Shown: positions 44,612 through 54,012 of the stretch, one piece after another
How the letters are laid out: each line of letters starts with the position of its first letter
Position numbering within the stretch: the first letter of the stretch is position 1
Assembly (NCBI GenBank): GCA_963849635.1
Contig: CAWKIA010000041.1
Span: forward strand, 1-64,000
Source: CAVRUD01 sp963849635
GTDB taxonomy: Bacteria > Chloroflexota > Chloroflexia > Thermomicrobiales > UBA6265
DNA: 64,000 bases
Direction of reading: 5' to 3'
Program-made: the position numbers and the translations under genes
Notes under the pieces: model-generated
The model's input: only the letters and a program-made list of their open reading frames with translations
The model's database searches: none
Told to the model about the DNA's origin: nothing

Positions 44612-47068
44612 TTAGGGCTGGGTCGAGGCGGTAGGTATCGCCCCTTCGGAGATGGCCGATTCCGTCAGCAATCCCGCGCCAACCGCGGCCTCGATGGCGG
44701 CGGAGCGCGAGTGGACTCCGAGAATTTGGAAGAGGCTGGCCACGTGGCGCTCGACGGTCCGCACGCTGAGGAACAGGGCCCCGGCGATCTCAGGATTGCT
44801 CATGCCGGCGGCCAGAAGGGGCAGAATCTCGGATGCCCGAGGAGGGAGGTTGATGGCGGACGGAGCTGACTCGGTGAGCGTGAAGGCAAGCGCCTCGGCA
44901 ACCGATAGATCTGTCGTCAGCGCCCGGCCCGCCGCGAAGGACGCCGCAAAGGCTTCCGCACCGAGAGCTTGCCGTGCAAACGCAACGTCGCGTTCGTACT
45001 CTTCGTAATACGCCGGCTCCAACGGGCGGCCGGAGAGTTCCCGCTGCTCGGCGGAAGCCCCGTAGAGCCGGGCCGCTGCTTCCGCCTGACCGACTCGACC
45101 GGCGATATCGGCGATGACTTCCAGGTAATGAAAGACCAACTCGCGCTCTGCCCAGTCAGCAAGGAGCCCCTCGCGGGCGATCGCCAACGCCTTGGGTAGA
45201 TCGCGGCGCTTATGGGCGTTTGCTGCGTAGCAGATGAGCACAGCCGACCTCCCGCGCCCGTGGTCGATTTCGCGAAAGATCGTCAGTGCTTCCTCGCATG
45301 CAGCGGTCACGTTGGCGAGGTCGGATTCAACCCCTCCCTCGTCCACCGCCTCGTACCCCTCCGACGCAGCAAGAGTGAAAAGCGTCCAGCCAATTCGCCC
45401 TTGCGCATTGAGTGCCCGAAATCCGGATAGCGAGTCGCGCAACGCCCGGTGCGCGCCCTCCAAGTCGCCGGCGTGGGTAAGGAGCGAGCCGCGGATGCGC
45501 GAGGCTTCGGCAATGCCGAAGAGATCATCGTGCTGCCGGGCCAGCGATAGCGCCTCCTGCGTGAGCGCTAATCCTTCGGCGAGTTTGCCCTCAACCACAG
45601 CCAGCGCGGCCCCATGGGTGAGTGCGCGCACGCGGGAAGCAAGCTCACCTCCTGGCAACGCCAGCGCGCGTTGCAACCATATTCGCTGCTCGCGGGCATT
45701 GGACCCGGTGATCGAATGGGGGTCGAACATGGTAGCGGCCAACCGCAACGCCATCTCGACCTCACCGTGCTCAAACGCCCAGTCCAGTGCGCCCCGGAGG
45801 TTCCCCGCCTCGGGGAAAATGAGTCGCCGCAAGTCGCCGGGCTCGTCGCCCCAGAACGTCTGCCCGGCCCGCGTTGCGAGATCCAGGTAGTACGCGGCGT
45901 GCCGCCGCCGTACCTCCTGCTGGCCGCTCTCGATGAGCAGCTCGTTCGCAAACTCGCGCACCGTTTCGAGCATCACCAGGCGTGGCGCATCGGTACCGTT
46001 CGTGTCGATCACTCGGACAAGGCTTTGTTCCACCAGCGACTCCACCGCGCCGATGACATCGGGCACGGTCGGGGACTCACATACTGCCTCCGCCGCCTCC
46101 AGTGTGCAGCCGCCCTGAAACACGCCCAGGCACCGGAAGACCTCTTGTTCTGGCGACGTGAGCAGGTCATAGCTCCAGGCGATGGCGTCGCGCATTGTCT
46201 GGAGCCGGGCGGGGAGGTCGCGTGGGCCATGGGTGAGCTGGGGTAGCCGGGGGTCAAGCCGTTCCAGCAGTGCTTGTGGAGTAAAGAGTTGTCCCCGCGC
46301 GGCGGCGAGTTCGATGGCCAAGGGCAGTCCATCAAGCCGGCGGCAGATCTCGGCGACGGCGGCGGCGTTCGCCTCGGTGAGCGCGAAGCCCGGGCGAACT
46401 TCGCGGGTGCGCTCCACGAAGAGGCGCACTGCCTCGGAACCAAAGAGGACCTGCGCCGGTGACTGGGAAGATGCGGCTTGAGCGGCCAACTGGCCCGAGC
46501 CGCCGCTCCGTCGTGGCAACGACAGTGGCGACACAGGTACCGCCCGTTCACCCGAGACGTGGAGAAGCGTACGGCTGGTCACCAGCACCTTCAGGTCCGG
46601 GCATGCACGAAGCAGGTCCGTGATCTGTGGCCCAGCCGCGACGATCTGCTCGAAGTTGTCGAGCACCAGGAGTGCTTCTCTGGTGTGGAGAAATGACTCA
46701 AGCATCTCTTGAGCAGGCTGATCGCCACGCGTGCGAAGCCCGAGATCGTGAGCGATGGTCGGGGCGACGATGGCGGGGTCGCGGATGGAGGCGAGATCAA
46801 CGAAGGCGATCCCGTCGGCAAAGTCGGCCGCCAGCTCGACCGCTACCTGAAGCGCGAGGCGCGTCTTGCCGACGCCGCCGGGACCGGTCATTGTCACCAG
46901 ACGGACGGCTGGGTCGCGCAGGAGCGCGCTGACCGCGGCGACATCCTGTTCACGACCGACGAGCGTCGTGATGGGTACGGGAACGCGGCCGAGGACCGCC
47001 CGGCCCGAAGGTGCCGGAAGTCGGATCGGCGTCAGGCGGGTTGGGATGGCAGACGGCTCGGACATCAT
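44612..47068 (-). CDS. Large NB-ARC ATPase / LuxR-type transcriptional regulator
   Basis: About 818 residues. Order: NB-ARC-type P-loop (GPGGVGKTRLALQ near residue 62, Walker B ALLVLDNFEQ, sensor VLVTSRTLLHVSGE, then ICRRLDGLPLAIELAAARG); a helical TPR-like region (about 400-740); and a C-terminal LuxR helix-turn-helix with LPPRASEILPLLAAGMSNPE and RTVERHVASLFQILGVHSR. Proteins of this build sense a ligand or partner and activate transcription. Its 3' end faces the repeat array upstream of P9, transcribed in the same direction. ATG at 47068 with GAGGCG upstream; ATG 47065 possible. Confidence 0.9.
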   Translation of the reverse strand: MMSEPSAIPTRLTPIRLPAPSGRAVLGRVPVPITTLVGREQDVAAVSALLRDPAVRLVTMTGPGGVGKTRLALQVAVELAADFADGIAFVDLASIRDPAIVAPTIAHDLGLRTRGDQPAQEMLESFLHTREALLVLDNFEQIVAAGPQITDLLRACPDLKVLVTSRTLLHVSGERAVPVSPLSLPRRSGGSGQLAAQAASSQSPAQVLFGSEAVRLFVERTREVRPGFALTEANAAAVAEICRRLDGLPLAIELAAARGQLFTPQALLERLDPRLPQLTHGPRDLPARLQTMRDAIAWSYDLLTSPEQEVFRCLGVFQGGCTLEAAEAVCESPTVPDVIGAVESLVEQSLVRVIDTNGTDAPRLVMLETVREFANELLIESGQQEVRRRHAAYYLDLATRAGQTFWGDEPGDLRRLIFPEAGNLRGALDWAFEHGEVEMALRLAATMFDPHSITGSNAREQRIWLQRALALPGGELASRVRALTHGAALAVVEGKLAEGLALTQEALSLARQHDDLFGIAEASRIRGSLLTHAGDLEGAHRALRDSLSGFRALNAQGRIGWTLFTLAASEGYEAVDEGGVESDLANVTAACEEALTIFREIDHGRGRSAVLICYAANAHKRRDLPKALAIAREGLLADWAERELVFHYLEVIADIAGRVGQAEAAARLYGASAEQRELSGRPLEPAYYEEYERDVAFARQALGAEAFAASFAAGRALTTDLSVAEALAFTLTESAPSAINLPPRASEILPLLAAGMSNPEIAGALFLSVRTVERHVASLFQILGVHSRSAAIEAAVGAGLLTESAISEGAIPTASTQP

Positions 47069-47325
47069 AGCCTGCGCCTCGGCCGAATTGGGGACACCAA
47101 GGCGAGTTTGACGATTCTGATCACGCTCGTCAACGTCGTTCGTCCACCCGTTTGTCCTACGCCGGAAACCGACCGAGATGACTGGGTGGCAGGCCACAGG
47201 CATCGGGAGGCCGGGGCAGGCAAGCACGTGGACGCGGCGGTTCACCCGCTAGAGGCGGGCCATCACGGCCCAGTCAGCATCGCCCGGCCCTTCAGACGAC
47301 AGCGTCGTCTCCTTCGCAACACGCG

Positions 47326-47724
47326 CTAATTCTGCCCAGTCCAGGAGTCGATGCGGATGGTGGCTTTGTAGCGTTCCTCACCGACCACGCCGCGGGTGTA
47401 ATCGGCGCCGGTGTATTTGCGGGCGAGTTGGTTGACGAAGGTGAGGTCGCGGTACAGCTCCCACTCGTCGACCTCGCCGCGGAGTTCAAGGTAGCGCTGC
47501 GGGTTGGCCGGGTCGAGGATCGAGAGGGCAACGTGTGGCGCACGCTGGAGGTTGCGGAACTTCTTCGTCTCCGGCCGGATGCTGAGCAAGATGTGCTCAC
47601 CGTCCCAGATGAACCAGACCGGGTTCACCTGGGGCCGACCGTGCTCGTCGACCGTGGCCAGATGGGCGAGCTGGGTGCTTTCGAGGATGTCTCGGTACTG
47701 ATCGGGGACCGGGGCCTTGGGCAT
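47326..47724 (-). CDS. PPOX-class F420- or flavin-dependent oxidoreductase
   Basis: A 132-residue split-barrel protein of the pyridoxamine-5'-phosphate-oxidase-like class: LESTQLAHLATVDEHGRPQV, NPVWFIWDGEHILLSI, KFRNLQRAPHVALSILDP, then YTRGVVGEERYKATIRI. The length and the ATVDEHGRPQVNPVWF motif match small F420- or flavin-binding reductases common in Actinobacteria and Chloroflexota. A truncated second copy lies at 48489-48650. ATG at 47724. It is upstream of the LuxR regulator on the same strand, 257 bases away. Confidence 0.85.
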   Translation of the reverse strand: MPKAPVPDQYRDILESTQLAHLATVDEHGRPQVNPVWFIWDGEHILLSIRPETKKFRNLQRAPHVALSILDPANPQRYLELRGEVDEWELYRDLTFVNQLARKYTGADYTRGVVGEERYKATIRIDSWTGQN

Positions 47725-47877
47725 CAGATGCGCTCCATCAAAAGAGAGAAGCGCCCGGAACCGGGCGCGATCACGTAACGCGCCATTATAGGGCCGTTCC
47801 TCGCCCGGAATGGCTTGCACGGCCTGTGCGGCCCTGCCACATGCGGATGGTCCGCGCGATCATGGAAGGAGGGGTCG

Positions 47878-48154
47878 ATGCTGTTCCCCTGCCAGTTCAC
47901 GTGGTTCCCTGGCACGTCGCGCGAGCAGGATGCTCAGCGGTTGGTGGTCCAGCATGACGCCGGCGCGAACAATCAGGACCAGAACAATGGTTGGTACAAC
48001 CATGCAATGTTGCGAATCGCTGGTCTACCGCGACGATGCCGATCAATTCACTCGATAACACTATCCGTTTCTCTGGCTAATGATCTTCGACGTGTGCAAT
48101 GACGATCGCATCAACGAACTATTCGAAATCGCCGAAAGTAACGCTTCGTCGTGA
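47878..48154 (+). pseudogene. Broken DUF3303-like small protein
   Basis: Behind an excellent ribosome site (GGAAGGAGGGG) the frame reads MLFPCQFTWFPGTSREQDAQ and ends the good part at QNNGWYNHA. Other frames then supply LVYRDDADQFTR and MIFDVCNDDRINELFEIAES before a TGA at 48154. Together they resemble the small alpha/beta-barrel DUF3303-type proteins, with several deletions. It is probably decayed. Confidence 0.45.
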
Positions 48155-48157
48155 ACG

Positions 48158-48230
48158 CGATTCGCACACACAACGAGCCGCGCACCGCCCTCAATGCTTC
48201 GGCCCGCGGTTCGTTGTATGTGCGGAATCG
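48158..48230. repeat. Imperfect inverted repeat around ACAACGAGCCGCG
   Basis: Left arm 48158-48182 (CGATTCGCACACACAACGAG...) and right arm 48205-48230 are complementary apart from two mismatches and one gap, with a 22-base spacer. It lies just past the broken small gene. It is a MITE-like or terminator hairpin, seen once in this window. Confidence 0.55.
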
Positions 48231-48288
48231 GTCCTACGCGGGCTTGGAGCCAGCCTCCGATGTTGGAGGAGGAGCGGTCGGATCGGAT

Positions 48289-48435
48289 TCACCTTCCGCG
48301 TCGGGCGGAACAGATTGGGCGCCGTGGCCCGCTCCCGAAGCGTGTAGGTGTGTCAGAGGCGCCTTCGAGGTCGTGCTTCCAATCGGCAAGGGTTTCTGGC
48401 TCTGTGCCGCGCTCTTCGTCGGTGGGTTCCCTCAT
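48289..48435 (-). CDS. Possible small acidic/basic protein
   Basis: 48 residues from ATG 48435, behind a strong AAGGAGG site: MREPTDEERGTEPETLADW, then KHDLEGASDTPTRFGSG and a basic Arg-rich end. No recognised domain. The acidic first half looks coded; the Arg-rich end could reflect a frameshift. It lies in the degraded stretch between the two LuxR regulators. Confidence 0.35.
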   Translation of the reverse strand: MREPTDEERGTEPETLADWKHDLEGASDTPTRFGSGPRRPICSARRGR

Positions 48436-48488
48436 CGTGCGCCTCCTTGATTGGTAGGTCGTTCGCAGTGTGTATTGTCGCGCCGGAA

Positions 48489-48650
48489 TCACATTGGGGC
48501 AAGACTGGTGTCTGGCGCGGGACGGCGACTGCGACGGCCGGTGCGAACCAAATGCTGCGGACGCCCGTGCGGATCGACCGTGGTGAGGTGGCCGAGCGCC
48601 GTGCTCTCGATGATGCCGCGATACCGATCGGGTACCGTTCCACTGGGCAT
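48489..48650 (-). pseudogene. Truncated PPOX-class protein fragment
   Basis: The first 33 codons (MPSGTVPDRYRGIIESTALG, HLTTVDPHGRPQ) match the start of the intact PPOX gene at 47326-47724 closely. The sequence then diverges into a short unrelated tail with a stop. It is a remnant of a second copy, which fits the idea that regulator-PPOX modules were duplicated here. Confidence 0.7.
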
Positions 48651-48782
48651 CGTCGACTCCTAGTTGACTGGACGATGCCCGACCTCCCGCTACAATCCAA
48701 GTTAAGAATCTCGCGCGCCGGCGCCATGTGCCTACTCTGATATCGCCGGGGACGTGGCTACCGGCTACCAAAGGTCCCATAG

Positions 48783-51266
48783 ATGATGGAGCGCGGCGCA
48801 GCGGACTCGGCCACGGCCGGGAGTGAACACCGTCACCTGACGGTGGTTCGCACGCCGCCGATTAGCCTGCCGACTCCCCTGACGCCACTCATCGCTCGCG
48901 AGCGGGAAACCGCAACACTCATCGAGTGGATTTGCCAAGAAAACGAGCGCCTGGTCACGTTGACCGGCCCCGGCGGAGTCGGTAAGACGCGTCTGGCTCT
49001 CCAGGTTGCCCGGGAGGTGGCCAACGAGTTTGGCGATGGCGTGTATTTCGTTGGATTGGCGGCCGTCATCTCCCCGGCGCTGGTCCTACCGGCCATCGCA
49101 CAGACGTTCGGCATGGCTGAGCCTGGCGGGGATTCAACGACGACTCGCCTCCGATCGTTCCTGCGCACGCGGCGACTCTTGCTTATCCTGGATAACTTCG
49201 AACACGTCGTTGATGCCGCACCCGAGGTGGCGGCATTGCTCTCCGATTGCCACCACCTGAGCATTCTCGTGACGTCGCGGGCGCTCCTCAGCATACGTGG
49301 GGAGAGGGCGTTCGCCGTGCAGCCGCTCGACATGCCGTCTCAGGGGATGGTTTCGGACGAACCGACCGCTGCCGTCCGCCTTTTCATGGACCGCGCTCGC
49401 GCGGTCCGGTTCGATATCCCAGACGACGCGGACACGACCCAGGCGGTCGCCGAAATATGTCGTCGTCTTGACGGGTTGCCTCTTGCGATCGAATTGGCGG
49501 CTGCGCGCGCTAACGTCTTGCAGCCGCGAGACCTCCTGGCGCGCCTGGCGCGGCGGTTGCCGATCCTGACCGGTGGCCAGCGTGACCTGCCGCAGCGTCA
49601 GCGCACGATGCGGGACGCCATCGCCTGGAGCCACGATCTGCTCACCCTTGAGGAGCAGATCCTCTTCCGGCGGCTCGCGGTCTTCGGCGATGGCATCACG
49701 CTTGAGGCGGCGGAGTCCGTCTGCGTAGGGAGTGAGGAGCAGAACGGGTTCAGTCCCGCCAGTGGACAAATCGGGGACATGACCGCCAGCGGGACGCGCG
49801 ATGCACCAGGCATGCGACTGAATCCTGAGGCCATGCTCGATCTCCTCCAGTCACTCGTTGCCAAGAGCCTGGTTCGTTTTGACGCGGCGGGATCCCAACG
49901 GTTCGGCATGCTCGAGACGATCCGAGAGTACGCGACCGAGCAACTCCACGAGAGCGGTGAGACGGCCCCCACGCGGCGCCGCCACGCCATGTATATGCGG
50001 GCATTCGCCGAGCGCCACGCGTTCGTACCGTTTCTGCCATTCACCGCCGCGGACCTCACGTCCGTTGGCGCGGAACAGGGCAACTTCCACGCCGCCCTGC
50101 AGTGGCTTTCCGGAAGCGGTGAGCAAACCGAACTCGTTCATCTGGTCGCGGCCCTTGGCTGGTTCTGGTGGAGTGTCGGTCAGTGGACGGAAGAACGACC
50201 CTGGCTGGAACATGCCTGGGACTTGATCCAGGATGGACAAGTCGACGCTACTCCAATGGCAATCCCGCTCGTTCTCGCCACGACACTGACCGCCAGTGGC
50301 ACCGATCTCGATCGCGCTGAGGCCATCATCGTGACTGCACTCGATCAGTGCCGCGCAACTGGAGACATATACGGTCAGGCCGCTCTGCTTATCGTAGGCG
50401 GCTGGCGGCATCACCAGGCGGGTCGCCCAATGGTGGCGATCACCTGGCTGGAAGAAGCACTCACCATCGCTCAGGACGTGACCCCCCGTGGGCACGCCTC
50501 AGCGCTGCGCGCCTCGATTCTGAACAACCTCGGCGGGGCCGCACGTGCACTCCGGAAGCTTGGTGAGGCTGCCGAGTACCAAACGGAAGCGCTGCAAATC
50601 TGCCGGGAGATCGGATTCGTACGGGGCATCATTCGCAACTTGGTCGATCTCGGCTTTATTCACCTGTTTCGCGGTGACCCGGAGACCGCACGGAACTACC
50701 TTCAGGACGGACTTCGTCTCGTCCCAAATCAGGCCGAGCGTCGCTATGAATTGGCAGCCCTCGAAGGGCTGGCGGCGGTCTTTGCAGCCACCGCCCCTGA
50801 GCGATCGGGGCGGCTCTTTGGCGCACTCGAGGCCCTCAGCGAGTCCTCTGGTATCACCGAACATGGGCCACTTGGGCAGGATGGTCATGAGCGCGCATAT
50901 GTGGTCTGCCGGGCCGCTCTTGGATCCGACGGATTTGACGCTGCCTGGCAAGCTGGCCGCGCGCTCACTATGGAAGACGCGATCAGCCTGGCGTTGGAGC
51001 CGCTCGCTCAGCCACCCGCGAGGTCCATATCGCTGACCCGGCGCGAGCGCGATGTCCTTCGCCTGGTGGTGGCGGGGTTGACCGATCCGCAGATCGGTGA
51101 GGCGCTCTTCCTTAGCGTGCGAACGGTCGAGAGCCATGTCGCGCGGCTGCTCGCCAAGCTGAATGTCCACACCCGGGCCGCCGCGGTATCGGCCGCAATG
51201 GCCGCTGGATTGGTTGATCTTCCAACGGGGACATCTACAACAGATGCGGACGAGCCCTACACGTAG
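48783..51266 (+). CDS. Large NB-ARC ATPase / LuxR-type transcriptional regulator, second copy
   Basis: 827 residues, same architecture as the regulator at 44612-47068. P-loop GPGGVGKTRLALQVAREV at residue 62, Walker B LLLILDNFEH, VTSRALLSIRGERAFAV and ICRRLDGLPLAIELAAARAN; long helical repeat region; LuxR domain SLTRRERDVLRLVVAGLTDP and RTVESHVARLLAKLNVHTR. The two are diverged paralogs transcribed away from each other. Its 3' end lies before a GTAC repeat array and the paralog P10, mirroring the first regulator and P9. ATG at 48783 or 48786. Confidence 0.9.
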   Translation: MMERGAADSATAGSEHRHLTVVRTPPISLPTPLTPLIARERETATLIEWICQENERLVTLTGPGGVGKTRLALQVAREVANEFGDGVYFVGLAAVISPALVLPAIAQTFGMAEPGGDSTTTRLRSFLRTRRLLLILDNFEHVVDAAPEVAALLSDCHHLSILVTSRALLSIRGERAFAVQPLDMPSQGMVSDEPTAAVRLFMDRARAVRFDIPDDADTTQAVAEICRRLDGLPLAIELAAARANVLQPRDLLARLARRLPILTGGQRDLPQRQRTMRDAIAWSHDLLTLEEQILFRRLAVFGDGITLEAAESVCVGSEEQNGFSPASGQIGDMTASGTRDAPGMRLNPEAMLDLLQSLVAKSLVRFDAAGSQRFGMLETIREYATEQLHESGETAPTRRRHAMYMRAFAERHAFVPFLPFTAADLTSVGAEQGNFHAALQWLSGSGEQTELVHLVAALGWFWWSVGQWTEERPWLEHAWDLIQDGQVDATPMAIPLVLATTLTASGTDLDRAEAIIVTALDQCRATGDIYGQAALLIVGGWRHHQAGRPMVAITWLEEALTIAQDVTPRGHASALRASILNNLGGAARALRKLGEAAEYQTEALQICREIGFVRGIIRNLVDLGFIHLFRGDPETARNYLQDGLRLVPNQAERRYELAALEGLAAVFAATAPERSGRLFGALEALSESSGITEHGPLGQDGHERAYVVCRAALGSDGFDAAWQAGRALTMEDAISLALEPLAQPPARSISLTRRERDVLRLVVAGLTDPQIGEALFLSVRTVESHVARLLAKLNVHTRAAAVSAAMAAGLVDLPTGTSTTDADEPYT

Positions 51267-51327
51267 CATTTTTGACTTCCTTAGCACCAGGACGGAGTGC
51301 GGTCGAGAGGCATCCGTAGCTCGGTTC

Positions 51328-51382
51328 AGTACCGCCCCGCTACCAGGTCAGTACAACCCCTCCACAAAGTTCAGTACATGTA
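51328..51382 (+). promoter_or_regulatory. Array of GTAC-centred direct repeats upstream of P10
   Basis: GGTTCAGTACCGCC, AGGTCAGTACAACC and AGTTCAGTACATG follow one another with GTAC cores at 51328, 51350 and 51373 (22 and 23 bases apart), plus GTAC at 51379. The same spacing and gene-relative orientation occur upstream of P9. This lies in the 294-base gap between the regulator and P10, which holds no gene. Alternatives are operator sites or an orphan IS21-like end. Confidence 0.5.
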
Positions 51383-51560
51383 CGCTAGTGCGCCCCCAGC
51401 CTGAGTCATAGGCTTATTCCGTACCGCATTCATCGCGATCACCGACAACCGCGCGGCGAGGCCGCCGGAAGCGGCGACACCTGTCGCCCGCGTGGGATCG
51501 GCGTGTGCCGCGACGAGGCGGATCTGTCGGTTGGCTGTTGCGTTGCTGGGAGGATGCACC

Positions 51561-52415
51561 ATGGACTCGACCCGATTCGATCATTTCGCCAAGCTCTTTG
51601 CCGATCGCCGTCTCTCACGTCGGGAGGCCATCCAGAAGGCGGGTGTCGGGATCGCCGCCACGGGTCTGGCCGCCGCCGGAGTGGGTAGCGCCGCTGGCGC
51701 AGGATGCGACGCCTGCGCCGAGCGACCTGCCGGACGCGGACGACGCCGGCAGCGGCCCGGCGATGCTCTTCCTCCAGTCGTTCAAGTCTGGTTCGATCGC
51801 CCCAAAGGATGGGGACAAGGGACGCTACGTCCTGACGCTCGAACAGGGACTCGGCCAAACCATCTTCTTCTCAGATCGTCCTGAGCGCATCGTTGGTGCC
51901 ACCCCGACCGACCAGTTCCTCGGCGCCCTTGGCTTTGTCGAGAGCAATCCGCCGAATGCCGCGCTCGTCGTCGAGACGGCTCCGGGTGAGGTCGATATCG
52001 CGGTCGTCGAGCTCTACAGCCCGGTCTTCGATCCGGACAGCCCGGGTGTCACCTACGAGATCGAGGTCCTGAAGAACTGGGAAGAGTCCCTGGAGATGGG
52101 CTTCCAGGAGGCGCCGACCGACCTGGCGACGCTGGCACCGTCTTTCGGCGCCGCCCAGCTCTTCATCGACGATTGCCCGGACGCCACGATGTACTGCACT
52201 CCAGCGCCGGCAACGTCGGCAGCATCCCGAACGGCGAACACGGCGGCTTCTGCTACTCCTGGGGCGATGTTGCCTGCCTGCCATGCCGGCCAGACTACAG
52301 CTACAGCAATGCGCTTACCTACTGGAACGGGCAGTGCAATCAGCGCTTCGCTGCCTGCAACGGTCAGTGCCACGTTTCAAACCTGTGCAGCTGGAGCCTC
52401 AACTGCCCGAACTAG
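51561..52415 (+). CDS. Exported cysteine-rich paralog P10, apart from the main array (two frameshifts)
   Basis: About 284 residues after repair. Leader FDHFAKLFADRRLSRREAIQ, then GIAATGLAAAGVG. The frame changes near 51695 to AQDATPAPSDLPDADD, LFLQSFKSGSIAPKDGD, GLGQTIFFSDRPERIVGATP, NPPNAALVVETAPGEVDIAV and FGAAQLFIDDCPDATMYC. A second change near 52195 exposes the tail: GGFCYSWGDVACLPCRPDYS, YWNGQCNQRFAACNGQC and LCSWSLNCPN. It is closest to P4. Its TAG stop is the target of the insertion sequence that follows. Confidence 0.78.
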
Positions 52416-53873
52416 TGGGTCAGTTGCCATGAGTGTTGCCTATCGCGGGAAGGGCGGGGAATGCGCGTGGTGCGGTGACCCGCCGTGGGGTGGGAGGAAC
52501 CGGAGGTCGCTCGCGATGGCCCCGCCCGCAGAAGACCCCGTTGCGCCCGCTGACCGATCCGAACGCACGCGTCCTGGCGCAGGTCGCCCGCGCGCCGCAG
52601 CCGAGCGCGCCGACCGCGTCGCCCGCGCCAAGGCGCTGCTGGCGGTCGCCGACGGCGCCACCTTCGCCGCCGCCGCCCGCGCCGCCGGCCGCCGCTCCGG
52701 CGACGCCGTGGCCAAGCTGGTGGCCCGCTTCAACGCCGACGGGCTGGCCGCCCTCGACCGCCCGCCACGGCGGGCGGCCCGCCGGTCCAGTACGGTCCCG
52801 AGCGAAGCCGACGCGCATCCTGCGCGAGGCGCGCCGGCCGCCCGACCGGGACGCGGACGGGACCGCCACCTGGTCGCTGACCACGCTGCAACGGGCGCTG
52901 CGGACGCGCCCCGGACGGGCTGCCCACGGTCAGCACCTTCACCATCCTCCGGGTCCTGCACGAGGCCGGGCTGCAGCTGGCAGGAGAACCGCACTTGGTG
53001 CGAGACCGGGCGTGGTCCAGCGCAGACGCAAAGCCGGGCGTGGTCGAGGTGATCGATCCCGCGACCGCGGCAAAAAGGGGGTGATCGAGCGGGCCTACCG
53101 CACGGCCGAGGCGCTGGGCATCCCGCTCTGGTGCCAGGATGAGGCCGGACCCTACCAGGCGATCCCGCAGCCGGGCGCCTCCTGGCAGCCGATCGGGCTG
53201 CCGGCCCACCGCCCGCACGAGTACGTCCGCGGCGGCACCGCCAAACTGCTGACGCTGTTCCGGCCGGCGACGGGGGAGGTGCGGGCCGCAGCCGGTGGCG
53301 CGCGCCCCGAACGCCGTGCTCCACCCCTGGCTGCAGCAGGAAGTGGCGCGCGCATCCTGGCCGACGCTGCCGCCGCCCGATCCGACCGCGCCCGGTCGCC
53401 GGGCGGCGCGCCTGGTGGTGGGGCGAGGGCGATCCCCCGGCCTGGCTGGCCGAGCTGCCGCCGGTGCGGCTGCTGCTGGTCTGGGACAATCTGGCCGGGC
53501 ACCGCACCCCGGCGCTGGTCGACTGGCTGGTGGCGCGGGGCGTCTGGCCGCTGCTTCACCCCGCTGGGCGGGTCGTGGCTGAACCTGGCCGAGTCGGTGC
53601 AGCGCATCCTGGTGCGGCGGGCGCTGGACGGGCAGCACCCGACGAGCGCCGCAGGAGGTGATGGCCTGGCTGGCCGACGCAGGTGGCGGGCTGGAACGCC
53701 GATCCGACCCCGTTCGTCTGGGGCGGCAAGCGGGCGGCGCGGCGGCAGCGGGCGCGGGAGCGGCGGCATGCCCTGGGCGGGTCCGGCGGCTACACCCGCC
53801 GCCCGATCCGGCGGCGTCGCCCGGGCGGCCTCCCGCCATTTCCCATAGGCAACACTCATGACAACTGACCCAC
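52415..53873 (+). mobile_element. IS630-type insertion sequence
   Basis: About 1.46 kb with 29-base terminal inverted repeats (left 52415-52443, right 53845-53873) that differ at one position and begin GTGGGTCAGTTG. It is flanked by TA on both sides (52413-52414 and 53874-53875), the TA duplication of IS630/Tc1-type elements. It carries one frameshifted transposase gene. It inserted at the TA of the P10 stop codon and restores TAG through its first base. Confidence 0.85.
52516..53868 (+). CDS. IS630 family transposase, several frameshifts
   Basis: About 445 residues once repaired. The N-terminal part (first frame, after a CCCC-run indel: RPQKTPLRPLTDPNARVLAQ; then ADRVARAKALLAVADGATFA and AVAKLVARFNADGLAALDR) is the helix-turn-helix region. 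The catalytic DDE part is split over frames: PLWCQDEAGPYQAIPQPGAS, YVRGGTAKLLTLFRPATGEV, RLLLVWDNLAGHRTPALVDW (second Asp) and SWLNLAESVQRILVRRALDG (final Glu), ending GWNADPTPFVWGGKRAARR. At least five indels, all in GC runs. Activity cannot be judged from this consensus. Confidence 0.8.
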
Positions 53874-54012
53874 TAGGCGCCAGGCGTGATGCCCCGGACG
53901 CGCATTCAGGCACAAGCACGCCGGCTGGATTGCTTCAGCCGGCGTCCGCGGACGACCGTCGCACCAACAGCCGTTTTCGCGACGGCGGTCGCACCAGGGC
54001 AACCGACTCGAC

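Noticed and set aside
48158..48230. A CRISPR-like repeat pair
   Set aside because: Only two arms, inverted rather than direct, with no further units or cas genes.
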